This document shows, piece by piece, positions 1 through 11,129 of a stretch of DNA of 64,000 nt. The DNA comes from Marisa cornuarietis. Its lineage: Eukaryota > Mollusca > Gastropoda > Architaenioglossa > Ampullariidae. The stretch's first letter is position 1. Every line of letters begins with the position of its first letter. A program made the translations under genes and the position numbers. The stretch spans positions 6,109,001 to 6,173,000 of the forward strand of contig SMMW01000555.1 in the NCBI GenBank assembly GCA_004794655.1, given 5' to 3'. The notes beneath the pieces were generated by a model, which was given only the letters and a program-made list of their open reading frames with translations, made no database searches and was not told where the DNA came from.

Positions 1-1900
1 CCGTCGTGGACAAGTACTAAAATACAAAGTACGAAGCTGACAAGTACAACGCACCGAAGTGTAAAACCTCCGAATTGCCTAAGTCCCGCAGTCCCAGATC
101 CACTTTGGTCAATGTTTTTGGAAAAATATTTTGGACTGCGCTCAGCTTGTTGACCAAAGTTCCATTGTCCATACAGTTTGCTCCAGAACCATTCGTTTCC
201 TGTAACTTTTATTCATAACTTTGTCAAACTTGGCAAAACTTCCTACAACATTTGCTTGGTTAGGCAGGACCTTTAAGGAGCTAGATTCGCATATTCTGCT
301 ATAGCTATGCAAAGTAATGCGTATAGCTAGAGATTTGTATTCTGTTTGAGTTCTATTGACGAAAATTCTCTTTCCTGTGTACGTTTCATGGAACAACGTC
401 TTTATTGTCAACAACAGTCTAAACACTGCTTTTGCTCGCATGAAATAGTTCACACTGGTTATAGTCGTTTAAAAGATCGTCATGGAGTTCTGTTAACGTT
501 TTGCCTGATCTCATGTTGGTCCTTCAGCTCTGGTGCGCTGTTCGGCAACCCACGTATTGAATAACTTTCAGAGACCCCCACTGCATTTCGATAATTTCGT
601 GCCAGAAATAGCTCTCGAGCACGGGAGGGGGAGAGTGCAGCACACATGGCTAGAATACGCCGGCGCTGGGAAAACATTCATGGCACATGCAGACTAAGCG
701 ACTAAGACAGGTCTCTCTTCAGAAGAACGTGGTTTGACTGTGTTGTTCCTTTTCAAAAGAATGCCTGAAACAGCAACGGATTTTTCTGTTTATACCTCTT
801 CGACGTCTGTTGCAAGCACACGGGACGGTGTTCTTCGAAACCCAAGCTTAAGTCAGCAGTAAACAGCATACTTGTGAACATGGCTCCTTGCCTCTTTCAT
901 TCTGTACCTAGGAGACAAAACTAGTTGCCGACGAAAGAGAAACCTATTAAATAAAGCAAACATAGCCGTTGTTTACGTCCTTCGGAAAGACTGGAATTTT
1001 TGTCTGATCCCTTTATCGTCTACAACCTCTACTTGATTCAGCAAACTGGGATTATTCAATTAGCCGTTAGCTTTCCTTTCTGAATTGAGAAAAGAGTCCA
1101 AACAAAAGAAGATATTTTTGTTTTTAAAAATAACACTTGACCTCCAAGGTAAGGATGCCATGGCAATATGTTACACGAAGTTTAATAATAAGGTCTTTAC
1201 TTTTCTAACTGAAATAAAAAAGCAAACCCATATCAATATTGTAGTAACATTAGAAGGTCAAACAGCTTTCTTAACAATAAACAACACAGGACTAGTTGGA
1301 AGGAAGTTGCTATAAGTGTAGTTTCCTAAGTAAGAACTTAATGCCATCTTGAAACTTGGAACAGGCGGATTGGTTTTAACTGACACTGGCAGCAAACTCC
1401 ACCGTTTGGGGTTAGCGTAAAAGAAGGATCAACTCGCCAACGCTTTTGGTGCAAACTTTTGACAGGTTGCTACTTACTGTAGTCTTCAGAGAAACCAAAG
1501 TGTCCTACATGTTGTTACTGTTTAAACAACACGTTACCTCAAATAACTTGTCTAAACGAAGAACCCCAACAAAATTAACAACCAGGCCACGTTGGCATCA
1601 CTCTCCTGGCAGCAGAGCTGAGAGAGAAAGTGGAAAACACCATTTGGTCTTTGACACTAATATAGCTGTTTTGCGAGAAGCCAGCACGAGCAGTGAGCTG
1701 TGTTTAAAGACACTGTTCATGGAACAACATACACCGGAGTGTCTGAGGCTTTCGATCCACTGCCAAATTAAGCGCAAATGCGTTAAGTGTGTGTCACTCG
1801 GTGCATGCTCGACTCCCTCATGAGGCGAGCTGAGACTCGCAGGGTCCCTGCACACCCTGTCTTTCCAAAGAGAAGTATGTGGACAGTTGTACGATGAGCA
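1..1900. other. No gene recognised
   Basis: Unique-looking, moderately AT-rich DNA. Several short open frames are present; the longest, at 1446-1823 on the plus strand (125 codons), shows no domain, signal peptide or membrane segment and its composition is unremarkable. I see no tRNA-like, rRNA-like or transposon-like sequence. Individual exons of an intron-rich animal gene would be hard to see by eye, so a short exon cannot be excluded. Confidence 0.5.
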
Positions 1901-1904
1901 GAGT

Positions 1905-2075
1905 ATAGCTAACAGTACTTGTGTACAGCTGGCAACACTTGCCTATATCTTGTCATGTATGGTACAGCTTGCAACACTTCCGCAAGTTATGTACGGGTAA
2001 AGTCTGCAACACCTGTATACGTTGTCATGTTGCAAGGTATGGGGACATCGTTGAATGCTTAGGTACTGGTTGCAG
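1905..2075 (+). repeat. Degenerate short tandem array, left part
   Basis: Variants of a unit containing TACAGCTTGCAACACT recur every 35-45 bases, for example near 1925, 1970, 2005 and 2062. Spacing and sequence are loose, so this is an old minisatellite. Related units reappear at 2815-3000, on the far side of two mobile-element-like segments, which suggests one array was split by insertions. Confidence 0.55.
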
Positions 2076-2104
2076 TAAATGGATACAGTTGTTTTGTTTG
2101 TTTT

Positions 2105-2285
2105 GTTGTTTATTTAGTTGGAAAGTGCTTCCACCTTGCGGTGATTTCGCACTACGGGGGGAAAGGTAGGGGGAGGAAACCGGAGTACCCGGAGAAAACC
2201 CCCGCCGCCCAGCCCTGCGAACAGGTGTCACATACAGAGAGTGTCCCGAGACGAGATCTGAACCCTGGATACAGTTTAGACGAAG
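2105..2285 (+). mobile_element. Conserved SINE-like module, copy 1
   Basis: The segment carries a GGAGGAAACCGGAGTACCCG block followed by GAGAAAACCC, then CAGCCCTGCGAACAGGTGTC and a CCCGAGACGAGATCTGAACC end. I recognise the GGAGGAAACCGGAGTACCCGGAG-type core as a motif repeated in many aquatic invertebrate and fish genomes, where it sits inside SINE-like elements. I cannot name the family with certainty. Its last 65 bases align well with 39245-39310, which gives support from within the window. The end resembles the complement of a tRNA B box, so the transcribed strand could be the minus strand. Confidence 0.6.
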
Positions 2286-2289
2286 CAAT

Positions 2290-2815
2290 ATATATATATA
2301 TAGTTTAATCCGTTCCACAACCGAGCTCGCATGTCACAAAACTCGTATATTAAAACTATTTTCCCATATAAAATAAAGGAAATAGGATTAATGCGGTCCA
2401 AACCTCATAAACACAATTTATAGGTAAATTCGGTATAATATACAGTACTGTAAAGCACATGTTAACGGCAAAATAATATAAATAATATAGATAATATACT
2501 AATAAAGAATATGTTATATTTATCAATCTTACTTTGGCCTGTCGGTAACGGAGGTAGACAGATAGTGGGGAAGGAGGGAGGGAGCCGGAGAGCAGACGAG
2601 TGCTGAATGAATCAGCTGATGAGACAACACTATTTACACTGTTTTTAACTTCAAACATTTAAATCTTCACTAAGACTATATTCTTTGTTATGTATTTACA
2701 CTACGACATGTAAATGACTCGAGCTCGTATATTGAATTTCCGCTCGTAAGTGAGAACAAAATGTCCACGAATTTACTCGTATATTGGTTTACTCGTATGC
2801 AGAGGTCTTACTGTA
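2290..2815. mobile_element. Mariner-like non-autonomous DNA transposon (MITE)
   Basis: The right end at about 2790-2813 is the complement of CAGTAAGACCTCTGCATACG and is flanked by TA, the target-site dinucleotide of Tc1/mariner elements. Both ends contain repeated ACTCGTATATT / GAGCTCG words in inverted orientation (2322-2358 and 2727-2800), as expected of long subterminal inverted repeats. The left terminus is degraded: the CAGTAAGACCTC end is missing and an AT run occupies 2287-2302. No transposase frame is present in the roughly 520 bases. The left inner sequence (TTAATCCGTTCCACAACCGA) is a word I associate with invertebrate mariner MITEs. Confidence 0.6.
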
Positions 2816-3000
2816 TATATAATACATGGGTACAGCCCGTAACAAAGAGGCATAATGAAGCTTGTAATACCGAAGCTTTCAGAATGTGTGAATGAGCGGG
2901 TGTAGCTTGCAATACTCGAATACAGCTTTAGTACTTTGGTACAGTTTGCAGCTCTATTGCACGGTTTGAAATATATGAGCACAGCACATATTTCACTTGA
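2815..3000 (+). repeat. Degenerate short tandem array, right part
   Basis: Variants of GGTACAGCTTGCAATACT occur near 2828, 2861, 2911, 2926 and 2939, matching the unit of the array at 1905-2075. The two parts lie either side of the module and MITE at 2105-2815. Confidence 0.5.
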
Positions 3001-3004
3001 ATCT

Positions 3005-4018
3005 TCTTGTCAGGACGAAAGTTTAGTGTCTGTAAGAAGAAGGGGACTTGTGTGGTGGTCACAGGGCAGTCCATAGTTATTCTGTTACTCTGTTGCTTAT
3101 ACAAGTCTAGCACTCTTCGTGTTTAGAACCTGTCTGACCATAACATACATCTTTATCACAAGTAATATCTTAGTACTTTAGAAATATTTTTTTCAGTACA
3201 CAAACACGGCTGTTTTGCGTTTTTTAAATTTTCAAAACAGTTAAATAAATACTTACCTTTTTATATTTATGAAACATTATATGCAGGATACAGAGAAAAC
3301 ATAGAAGTATGTAACATTTTACATGAACTATCTGGTTTTAAATTGAACCAAAATATTTTAGAAGGTTTTATTACTACTACCACTACTACTAATAATAATA
3401 ATAATAAGCGTTAAGGTCGTTGCAAAAAGTAACGGAAATCCAACAAATAGATGAAGTCAGTTTGCTTTTTTATTCAATAGAGAATATAATATACAATCCA
3501 GCTACAATTAAAAAAGATCTAAATGGAAACATGAAAATCCAATACTGAAATATAACGCGATATATGAACACAACACATAAACAAAATCAAAGAGAGCTAA
3601 TTCCCTCAGCTGTTAGGTGAAGGGACATAACTCCCACCAGGACATGTAATACAGCAGAAAGCCTTATCATCTTAACGCTAGAAAAACAAAAGATTGTAAA
3701 ACGGAGAAAAAGGTCAGGATCTAATACTTTTTACACTTCAAGTGTTTAACTGCTTCTGACATTTTTTTAGAGTAAACTCAAAGGCATCGTCAAAAATACA
3801 AAAAGAACAAAAACCTGGACATTGAAACGCAGCGAAGGTGTTAAAAATTTATTCCAGACTTGTCTCTTTTTGCATCATTGTTGGAATGGCATGCTCCAGG
3901 AAATCTGCTAACTTGGGCATAAATTCTGGAATTCTTAACATCATTACATGAAACATGTCATAAGCGATGCAGAAAATGATGTTTAGCAGGCTCCAAAGAA
4001 GAAACACCTGCACACCGG
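3005..4018. other. No gene recognised; short ACT/AAT run
   Basis: A (ACT)n(AAT)n run of about 37 bases lies at 3371-3407, a kind of tail often left by LINE 3' ends, but no LINE coding sequence is visible beside it. The remainder is plain AT-rich sequence. Confidence 0.5.
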
Positions 4019-4019
4019 T

Positions 4020-4020
<1 letters not shown>

Positions 4021-4078
<58 letters not shown>
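4021..4078 (+). repeat. (CA)29 microsatellite
   Basis: Uninterrupted AC dinucleotides. Open frames across it encode poly Thr-His or Cys-Val and are not genes. Confidence 0.97.
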
Positions 4079-4080
<2 letters not shown>

Positions 4081-4699
4081 CATCGCATCACAAATTAAAT
4101 AATACAAGTAAAGAAAATCTTACCAAAAAAAAATCGGGCGGTAACGGAAACTGAAATTTCTAGAAACTTTTATTTCAAAAGAAAAAAGGAAGACAGGACG
4201 AGCGAAAATTGCATTTATACAAGAGAAAGTTGTGTTGAATGGGGACGCGTGAACACACACACACACTCTTTCTCTCTTTCCCCAATCTATCTCTGGCTGT
4301 TGACACAACGTCGCCAGTTGTTAAAGATGTTGCTGTTGATGGCCATGTGTCTGTCGTCCTCCATACTTGTCTGCGAGATTTGGCCGACGTCAGATTGTGC
4401 AGACGACAGGCTGGTCACGTCGCTGAGACCAACCGATGTTTCCCTCCCTCACATCACGCGTTTCTTCCTTGTGTTTGTCGACCTGACGTCCAATTATTCC
4501 TTCTTTCGCTCCATCACGCTCCGCTATTTTACGTTCCATTTTAGCATTTTCCGGGAGCATATGGAGCCGCCATCGAGGAGAAGCCCGCCGTGTCGGTAGG
4601 AAAATACTGTCGTGCTAGACATCTTTGCCGAGTCCGTGACAGAGAACAACGAATGTAGGTACGTAATTTTGTGAACCATCGACAGACTGGTATCAGTGA

Positions 4700-4724
4700 A
4701 TCAGTCAGTGTAAGGAGGGGGGAA

Positions 4725-4755
<31 letters not shown>

Positions 4756-5105
4756 AAGAGTTGTGAGGGCGAGGACAGAGAGATAGAAGCGAGATGAAAA
4801 AGAGAAGAACATGTGAAGAGAAAAAAGGTAAAAATAATGGGATATAGAAGCAGCGATAAAGAGAGATAGAGAAAGAGGTAGAGAATAAATATAAAAAGCA
4901 GAAAAGAATAAAGTGGCGGAAGAAGGCAGAAAAGGATTATGGGAAGGGGGATGAGAAAGTTTGAAAAATGTTAGAAACAAAAATATAAAAAAGTGGGCGG
5001 ACGACGACGAAGGGAGAGAGCGACTAAGGAAAAAAAGAGAAACAGAGGAGGAATCACACGGAGATTGTGAGTAAGAGACAGAAACGGAGGATGAACAAAG
5101 AAAAG
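4700..5105 (+). repeat. GA-rich purine tract with (GA)n core
   Basis: A near-perfect GA run at 4730-4754 is followed by about 350 bases of strongly purine-biased plus strand. Minus-strand frames here give Ser/Leu/Phe-rich peptides that are composition artefacts. Downstream to 6130 I see no gene; two short copies of an AAACACTCGTTT word sit at 5228-5262. Confidence 0.8.
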
Positions 5106-6139
5106 ATTAGTTTACAACACAGACGTCATAAGAATATCGTTCCGGTCTTCCTTGGCATCCACATAGCTCAGCTCGTGAACATTGGGCCACCGCCCTCTTA
5201 TGGAGGTCGTTGAAGCTTTTACAGTGGAAACACTCGTTTATTAACAGTAAACACTCGTTTTTTACGTTTAAATACTCTTTTAATTGTTAGTATCAATACA
5301 TGAAAGTTCCTTTATCGTAAAATTCCTCTTATTTCGCTTTTATTTTGTGTAAAATTCTGTAAACTCGTGTGTAAACATCCGTAAACCTTCATTTTATTAC
5401 GCTTAATGACAATTTGATCATGATTAATCATTACTTTTTCACACATAACAAAATATTTTATTTAAACCGTCGGTGATGTGTAGGGTTCCGCTGACTTACA
5501 AGTTTATATCTGACAATGTTGGCGAGGAGGCGGGTTTACTAGAGAAACAGAGCTGAGGGCAGTGGGCTTGTCGACTATCCGACTGCCTTTTCAAAAAAAG
5601 AGGAAAGAAACTGTTTATCCAGGCACAAGCATCACAAGCTGTGCAGACGTCTGAGCATCTATCGGTGTGTTCTGATCCTGAACCTTTGATCGTCGTCGCT
5701 GACATCGTGAAGAGCGATGATCACGGTTTGTTTGTTCGCCACTTATGGCCGAGAGTCTTGAGCGACTGTCTGCTGTTGTCCGTAGCTTTTTTTGGAACCT
5801 TGTTACTTCCCTTGCACGTACTCGCAAGTCGAGAAGTCGGTATTGCTAGGTTAGGTTCCTGATCCATCCCTTCATATATCCTTTAGCTATCTATCCAGGT
5901 TTTATTAGAAGAGAGAAGAATATATTGGCGAAAGAAATAGAGAGAGATGTTAATCAAAAGTTCTTTCCCTTGACCAGTGCATTTTGTCGGGAATACGGCA
6001 ACTAACAATGTTTCCAAAGTATACCGAGCGGCAGCAAACAAGTCCAGCATTGGAATTTAAGTCTGCTCGTATCTATCAATCTTTGTTGATGCATCATCTA
6101 GATCGTATGAGGTGGCTGGGTTTATAAACAATGACGGAC

Positions 6140-7690
6140 AGTCATTCGTCCATTTACTGGTACCAGTAGGGGGGAGCACATCAATGGACGCAGAAGCTGA
6201 CAAGATCCGCCACTCACGCCTGTCTTGGGCGACGGTGAGCAGGTCCTACACGGAAAGATCAGTCCACTCCTACACTTTCGTGCAGCAGTTCTTTCTTTTC
6301 CCGCCGCGGTATCAAACTCCTTTCAAGAAACCTTGATAGTCTGTCAGGTTTTTTTTTATATAAAGGACAGCCTTCAGCTTGACTGTTTGCGAGTAGGGGT
6401 TTCTGGTGTTCTACATGTGTGGCAACCGTAAAAATGTCATTGGTGTATGTTCTCTGCACGAAATTTGGAGCAGCCTCCTCAGGCACTTGTTCTGGAATTC
6501 CTGAATTCTTCTATCCCTATCGGAAAACATAATCAACGTTTCACATTCGCAAAACGCGAACGGTACTACAAAGGATTTGTATAGACAGTACTTTGTAGTA
6601 AACCTGGTGTTTTGCCTGCGCCAGACCCTGTCCAGCCTAACTATTGCCATTGCCAATAACTTACTCAGTGCTGGTTTTCGTTCTATATTAGTTCGAACCG
6701 TCTGTTAGTCTGTTGGTAAGGTCTTGCAGTTCTCCATTTCTGCCTGCTATCTGATCGATGTCGTTTGCAGTGCATAGGCTAGTTATCGGCCTTCCACCGA
6801 TGAAAATTGAATATGATGGTCGTGGAGGGTTTTGAACATGAAGTTCTCCAAATGTTGTAGAACAGTACACGTGATAGGGGGTATCCTAAACAAACGAGGG
6901 AAAGAAACCTCCCATTCGGTTACCCAGCAGTGTTTAGCTCGATAGGCTCTTTTTTGATGACTTGGACGAGGCTATGTATTGCACTGTCTTTAGGGTCTTT
7001 ATTAGTTGGTAGGCCTTTTTGCTGTCACTGTGTGCTGTTCCATCCTTTATGATCCAGCACTGACCCTTCATCTATTTCTCCCTAAATACCTTCATCCCTT
7101 TCCTAATCGCACAATTTGCTTTTTTGTTCTTAAAAGCTGCTTCGGGTTTGCTCTTCCTTTCTCTCTTTAAGGCCCTCCTTTGGTCACAAAGACTTAGGAT
7201 GCCGTTCGTGACACAGAGTTGTTTCCTTCTCCTACCACTTCCTTCGCTGTTGACAGTAGCACCTCTTTGATGTTTCCAACGACGATGTCTACATCACTAC
7301 CACCAAGTTCAGTGACGCAAATTTACCTCCAGTTTTAGCATAGAAGACTTCCTCAACGCTTAAACCTTGCATCTTCTCTAAATCAAAGCAAACTTAGTTG
7401 AAGTTTGAGCAGCGCATGATTCTAGGCTTCAACTACAGGCTCGTTAAGACAATGGATGATATGTTTTTGTCATGGGCTTGATGATACTGGAGTTGAAGCA
7501 TCTAGAAAGCGGGATGAAGTCAGTTTGGTAAAGGGCCAATTCATTGTCTGGTGCAAAGTTTCTGTCTTCGATTTTTTTGTTGGGATGTAAGGTATTGGCG
7601 TATGGCTCTGCTTAAAATCAAGGAGTCAGAGGTCACTGTCGTTGGTTTCACCAAGACCTAATTTACCCTTGTTCCTGCATATGACGATGG
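6140..7690 (-). mobile_element. RTE-type LINE, internally deleted remnant
   Basis: Decayed non-LTR retrotransposon read right to left. At 7643-7680 KGKLGLGETND matches the end of the apurinic-like endonuclease region. Across 7320-7390 a piece with VEEVFYAKTGGKFASLNL follows. At about 7130-7205 LSLCDQRRALK, and at 6990-7032 SKKAYQLIKTL, match the endonuclease-RT linker. The centre of the reverse transcriptase is then missing: the sequence jumps to GRPITSLCTANDID at 6745-6800, where the catalytic FADD/YADD motif has become TAND. A second deletion removes about 70 residues before the RT C-terminal part at 6411-6656 (NKCLRRLLQISCREH), and the tail at 6150-6250 reads DLLTVAQDRREWRILSAS. Reading frame changes and stops are frequent. 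A complete element would encode about 1000 residues; this one cannot transpose. Assignment to RTE is from memory of these motifs. Confidence 0.85.
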
Positions 7691-7777
7691 TGTCACTTTT
7701 CTGTACTATATAACCTTGTTGAGCTGTTTACAGGGGGTAAAATTCAACGTGTGCTTATCCTCATAGAGGGTAACTAA

Positions 7778-7778
<1 letters not shown>

Positions 7779-7810
<32 letters not shown>
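7779..7810 (+). repeat. (TG)16 microsatellite
   Basis: Uninterrupted TG dinucleotides just upstream of the remnant LINE. Confidence 0.95.
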
Positions 7811-7811
<1 letters not shown>

Positions 7812-7965
7812 ACGCTCGTGCGTGTCATGTTGGTTGTGTGTTTGTATGAATTTGTGAGTTTGAGAAGAATGGAGAGGAAATAGTTGGTGTATGGGACATT
7901 TCTCAGTTTGCAGAAGTGCTTGGGTTGTAAATTGTAGCTGTAGTCGGGTAGCAGTGCAATGTAAG

Positions 7966-7967
7966 TT

Positions 7968-7998
<31 letters not shown>

Positions 7999-8007
7999 TT
8001 ATTATTA
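7966..8007 (+). repeat. (CTT)n(ATT)n microsatellite
   Basis: About ten TTC units pass directly into three to four ATT units. Frames across it code for poly-Phe or poly-Arg/Lys and are artefacts. Confidence 0.95.
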
Positions 8008-10210
8008 ATGAGACATTTGTTTTCGCTTGATGCACGGGAGCCTACCATAGAATTTAGATTAATTTCCGAGAGCCTACCTCCGATAAAAGTAGACTTTGAT
8101 ACAGGTCACATCCCTCTCTATAATCTCTCTTTGTGGTCCAAACCACTGCCCTATCCACAAGCTCACAGAGAACAAAAAGAGGAAGTTTTTCTTCAGATCA
8201 AAAAGGCCGCTGCTTTATAAGGCAGTCTAATGTCCCTTCTTGTCTGGGACAACTCGCTCGGGTGTTCAAAGAAACCCGTGTATTTGATAACGGCTGCTGT
8301 CCTTGCATCTGCTTAAGGACCCAGACTGATGCTAAGGGAAGACGTGTCACTAGGGTGAGGGAGGTGAACAAGATGGCGGCGCGGAGTTCCGCTGTGTACG
8401 TGACAATGACCCGATGACCCGGTTCCTATCCGGCCGTATTCATGGCAAATTCTCAGAAAAATAACCATAGCTATTCTAATCTGTAGAATTTTGTTATGAC
8501 GGAATCCTGCAGAGTGGTCTGGCCTCCTTTGGAGAGGAAGTTGTCCTATAAATGGTATTGAGATAGAGAAATGGTGACAATAATCGATGAATTGAAAACG
8601 GTTGACAAGTGATAAGAAAGAGCACACTACCCCTAGTCTCTTTATAATAACTCTGGAGGGACAGCACGTTGTTAACAAAGTGCGGCGGTGTATAGAGAAA
8701 CCATACCTACTTACAGTCACAACTCATCCCACACAACCATATGTGGGTATAACAACAGAGAGCCACTGTCTTCCTGTCCTACAGATATTCGGTTTACCGT
8801 TACTGGAGTTTTATAGTAGATTTATATTCGAATGATAGCTTGGATCAATCCACGGTTCAATGTCAGTGAATATTTTTCAGATGTAAGGTCTGTACTGAGA
8901 TGATCTTTGTGGAGTCTGAAGACAGTGGCTACGTTGACTGGTTTCACCAACAAGGGCTGCTCGTTCATTCTCAACACATGAATTGCGAGCCGTCATTGGC
9001 CGCGCTGTCTGAAGGTAGTATTCTAGCATGTTGGCAACCATTTAAGGGACCTTCCTTTCAGGCAAGACTATCAGCTCCATGCTGGCACAAGGCTGGCTCC
9101 CTGTACATACGGCAGCCTACGCCCACGAGACATTGAACCAACGTTGGCCCAGGATCTTCCACTGTCTGGGAGACATAACACTGTTGTAAAAATACAGGGT
9201 GGACAAAATGATTATCGAAAAGAGAGAGAGAGAGACGCTGTACAGACCGCTAGTGACACTCTCAATATTCACATCCCAGTCAAGATTCCCGTAGAAGCCC
9301 AGCATGTTACTTATTTTTTTTTTATCAATAATGTCCCAATTCTCAGCTTGAATAGAACACTGACACTAAAAGAAGACTTTTATCACAAAAAATAGCAAGT
9401 CCTTTTGGTTTTAATGTTTAATTCTGGGAAACTGCTTTATACTTCGTGATCAATGGGTTGGGCTGCAGTGAACACATAGGGTAGACTCGCACTGCCACGC
9501 ACCAGGCGGTGCGTGACTAAGTGTCGGTGCGTGGAGTCTAAATGAAGCAATTGCTCATGAAAGTACGCTATCCTAATTAACGATGAACCATTTTCAAGTG
9601 TGTTTTTATAATTAGAAGAGTACGGATAAATGATTACTCTAGGAGGGGAAGATTGTTTTTCAAACGAGATACACAGTTCTCGCAAAGTTCACATGGTCAC
9701 GTTAAGCATCTGAAGAGACAAAACAGCAGGGAGGTCACGCCCTTTTGTCAAAAATAACTCATTTCCGCTCGATATGGCTGATTGATATGCTAGCATGATG
9801 ATATTCACGAAACTGTAAGAACAGGTATTTCTCCGCTTAATGTCAATGTGTTGTCATTTATTCATTCATGCACCAGCCGATTGGATTACATGTTAAGAGA
9901 AGCAAACAGGCACATTACACAAATGTTATAAACCAATATAGTTGTCATTTCCATTAATTTTGTTCTGATTTTGGTTTTGTTTTGGATGTTGGTGGAATTC
10001 AAATTCAAAAGACTGCACACACGCACGCACGCACGCATATACATGCAGATGCCTGCCTGCCCTAAGCTTTTTAAAGGAAAAAAATATATACCATCTTATT
10101 ACCTTTCTTCTACATCTTTTTTAATACTTCACAAAAAAGCTTCAACTTTGTAAATATAACTCAGAACAGTATTGCTGGTCATTGCAATAAAATCTACACG
10201 GACAAAAGAA
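8008..10210. other. No gene recognised
   Basis: No transposon coding sequence seen. The minus-strand frame at 8313-8720 (135 codons) has no recognised motif; it overlaps a small GC-rich patch with a YY1-like site at 8370. A short (ACGC)n run lies at 10018-10036. Confidence 0.45.
8370..8380 (+). promoter_or_regulatory. YY1-like motif
   Basis: AAGATGGCGGC is an exact match to the extended YY1 consensus known from animal promoters, within a local CpG-rich patch (8335-8440). The ATG inside it opens only 14 codons. No gene is recognised next to it, so function is unproven and a chance match is possible. Confidence 0.25.
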
Positions 10211-10214
10211 CGCG

Positions 10215-10465
10215 TTAAGGCATCAGTGATTTCCTAACACTGACGACTGATCTTTCGAGACAACTAGATTGCGAACAGACCCCAAGCATCTCCAAATACT
10301 ACGGGAAGATGTCAACCCGGCTGTTTGAAGCCTAAAGTTGTGAGGTGGGAAGTCCTCGAAGGTGGACAATGTCCCAACAGAGTTGATTAAAGGTGGCGGG
10401 GAACGAACACACGAACGAGCTTTTTGATTGCTTAGGCCATGTAGCCTCAACATCGTGCACAGCTC
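10215..10465 (-). mobile_element. Possible tRNA-derived SINE remnant
   Basis: On the minus strand, 10390-10445 reads ATGGCCTAAGCAATCAAAAA, then a GCTCGTTCGTG word, then GTGTTCGTTCCCCGCC. The order and spacing resemble a tRNA-like A box (GGCCTAGTGGTTAAAGC type) and B box (GGTTCGATTCC type) with several substitutions. The 170 bases that follow would be the SINE body. No intact cloverleaf can be drawn, so this is not a functional tRNA gene. Confidence 0.35.
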
Positions 10466-10984
10466 ATACAATTTTATAGTTCAAGACATACATGTTATTA
10501 TAAGTTAGCATTAACAATTGCGTCAAAAGAGAGTAACAATAACAATATGGAAATATCTTTCTTCGTTTAGCTACTGACGGTTTTAATTCGTTTAAAGCTG
10601 TGGTAAAGATACCTGGCTAGGCAAGTAATGTATGGTGTGCCACTGATTAAGGCTGAAAAGGTAAAGACAGAACGGTGAGCTGAATATTTTGAAGGCAGGA
10701 ATCTAGTCTTTAAGCTTAGTGCATTGGAAACGTAGATGTATTTAATCGTATTGTGAGGTATGACAAAGAGGAGATTCAAAATTTGGCCGCTGAGGCTAAT
10801 ATATATATATGTGGGTTTTTACATAAGAGATCCCCATTCAGAATATACTGACACAGAATAAATAAGGCTCCAACTGCACTTGCGGCTTAAAATTCTCATA
10901 CTTGTTAAACATAGGGCTCTCTGTTATATGGCAATGCAGTTAAGTTTTGTTTATACAAATTTTTCTATGTTCTGAAGAAACGTC

Positions 10985-11125
10985 TTGATGACTGTCAAGG
11001 TGGCGGGAAAGAGTGAACGCCTGCTACTTTGAAACTAAGCAATGGTCACAAGAGTGGACGCAGTCACTGGTCATACCTCTCCCGAAGGGTGAGAACGTAA
11101 GGCAGGGCCCAAACTATCGAACGAA
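10985..11125 (+). mobile_element. RTE-type reverse transcriptase fragment
   Basis: The plus strand from 11043 reads WSQEWTQSLVIPLPKGE and then NYRT. This matches the start of the reverse transcriptase domain of RTE-like LINEs, in which a trailing SLVIPLPKKGN-type motif precedes NYRTISL. The frame ends in a stop at about 11127, exactly where homology stops and another LINE piece begins. Upstream (to about 10985) is only weakly similar. The remnant is 5'- and 3'-truncated and non-functional. Confidence 0.7.
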
Positions 11126-11129
11126 ATAA

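Noticed and set aside
8313..8720. 135-codon minus-strand frame
   Set aside because: No recognisable domain and no codon or splice evidence; compatible with chance in 64 kb.
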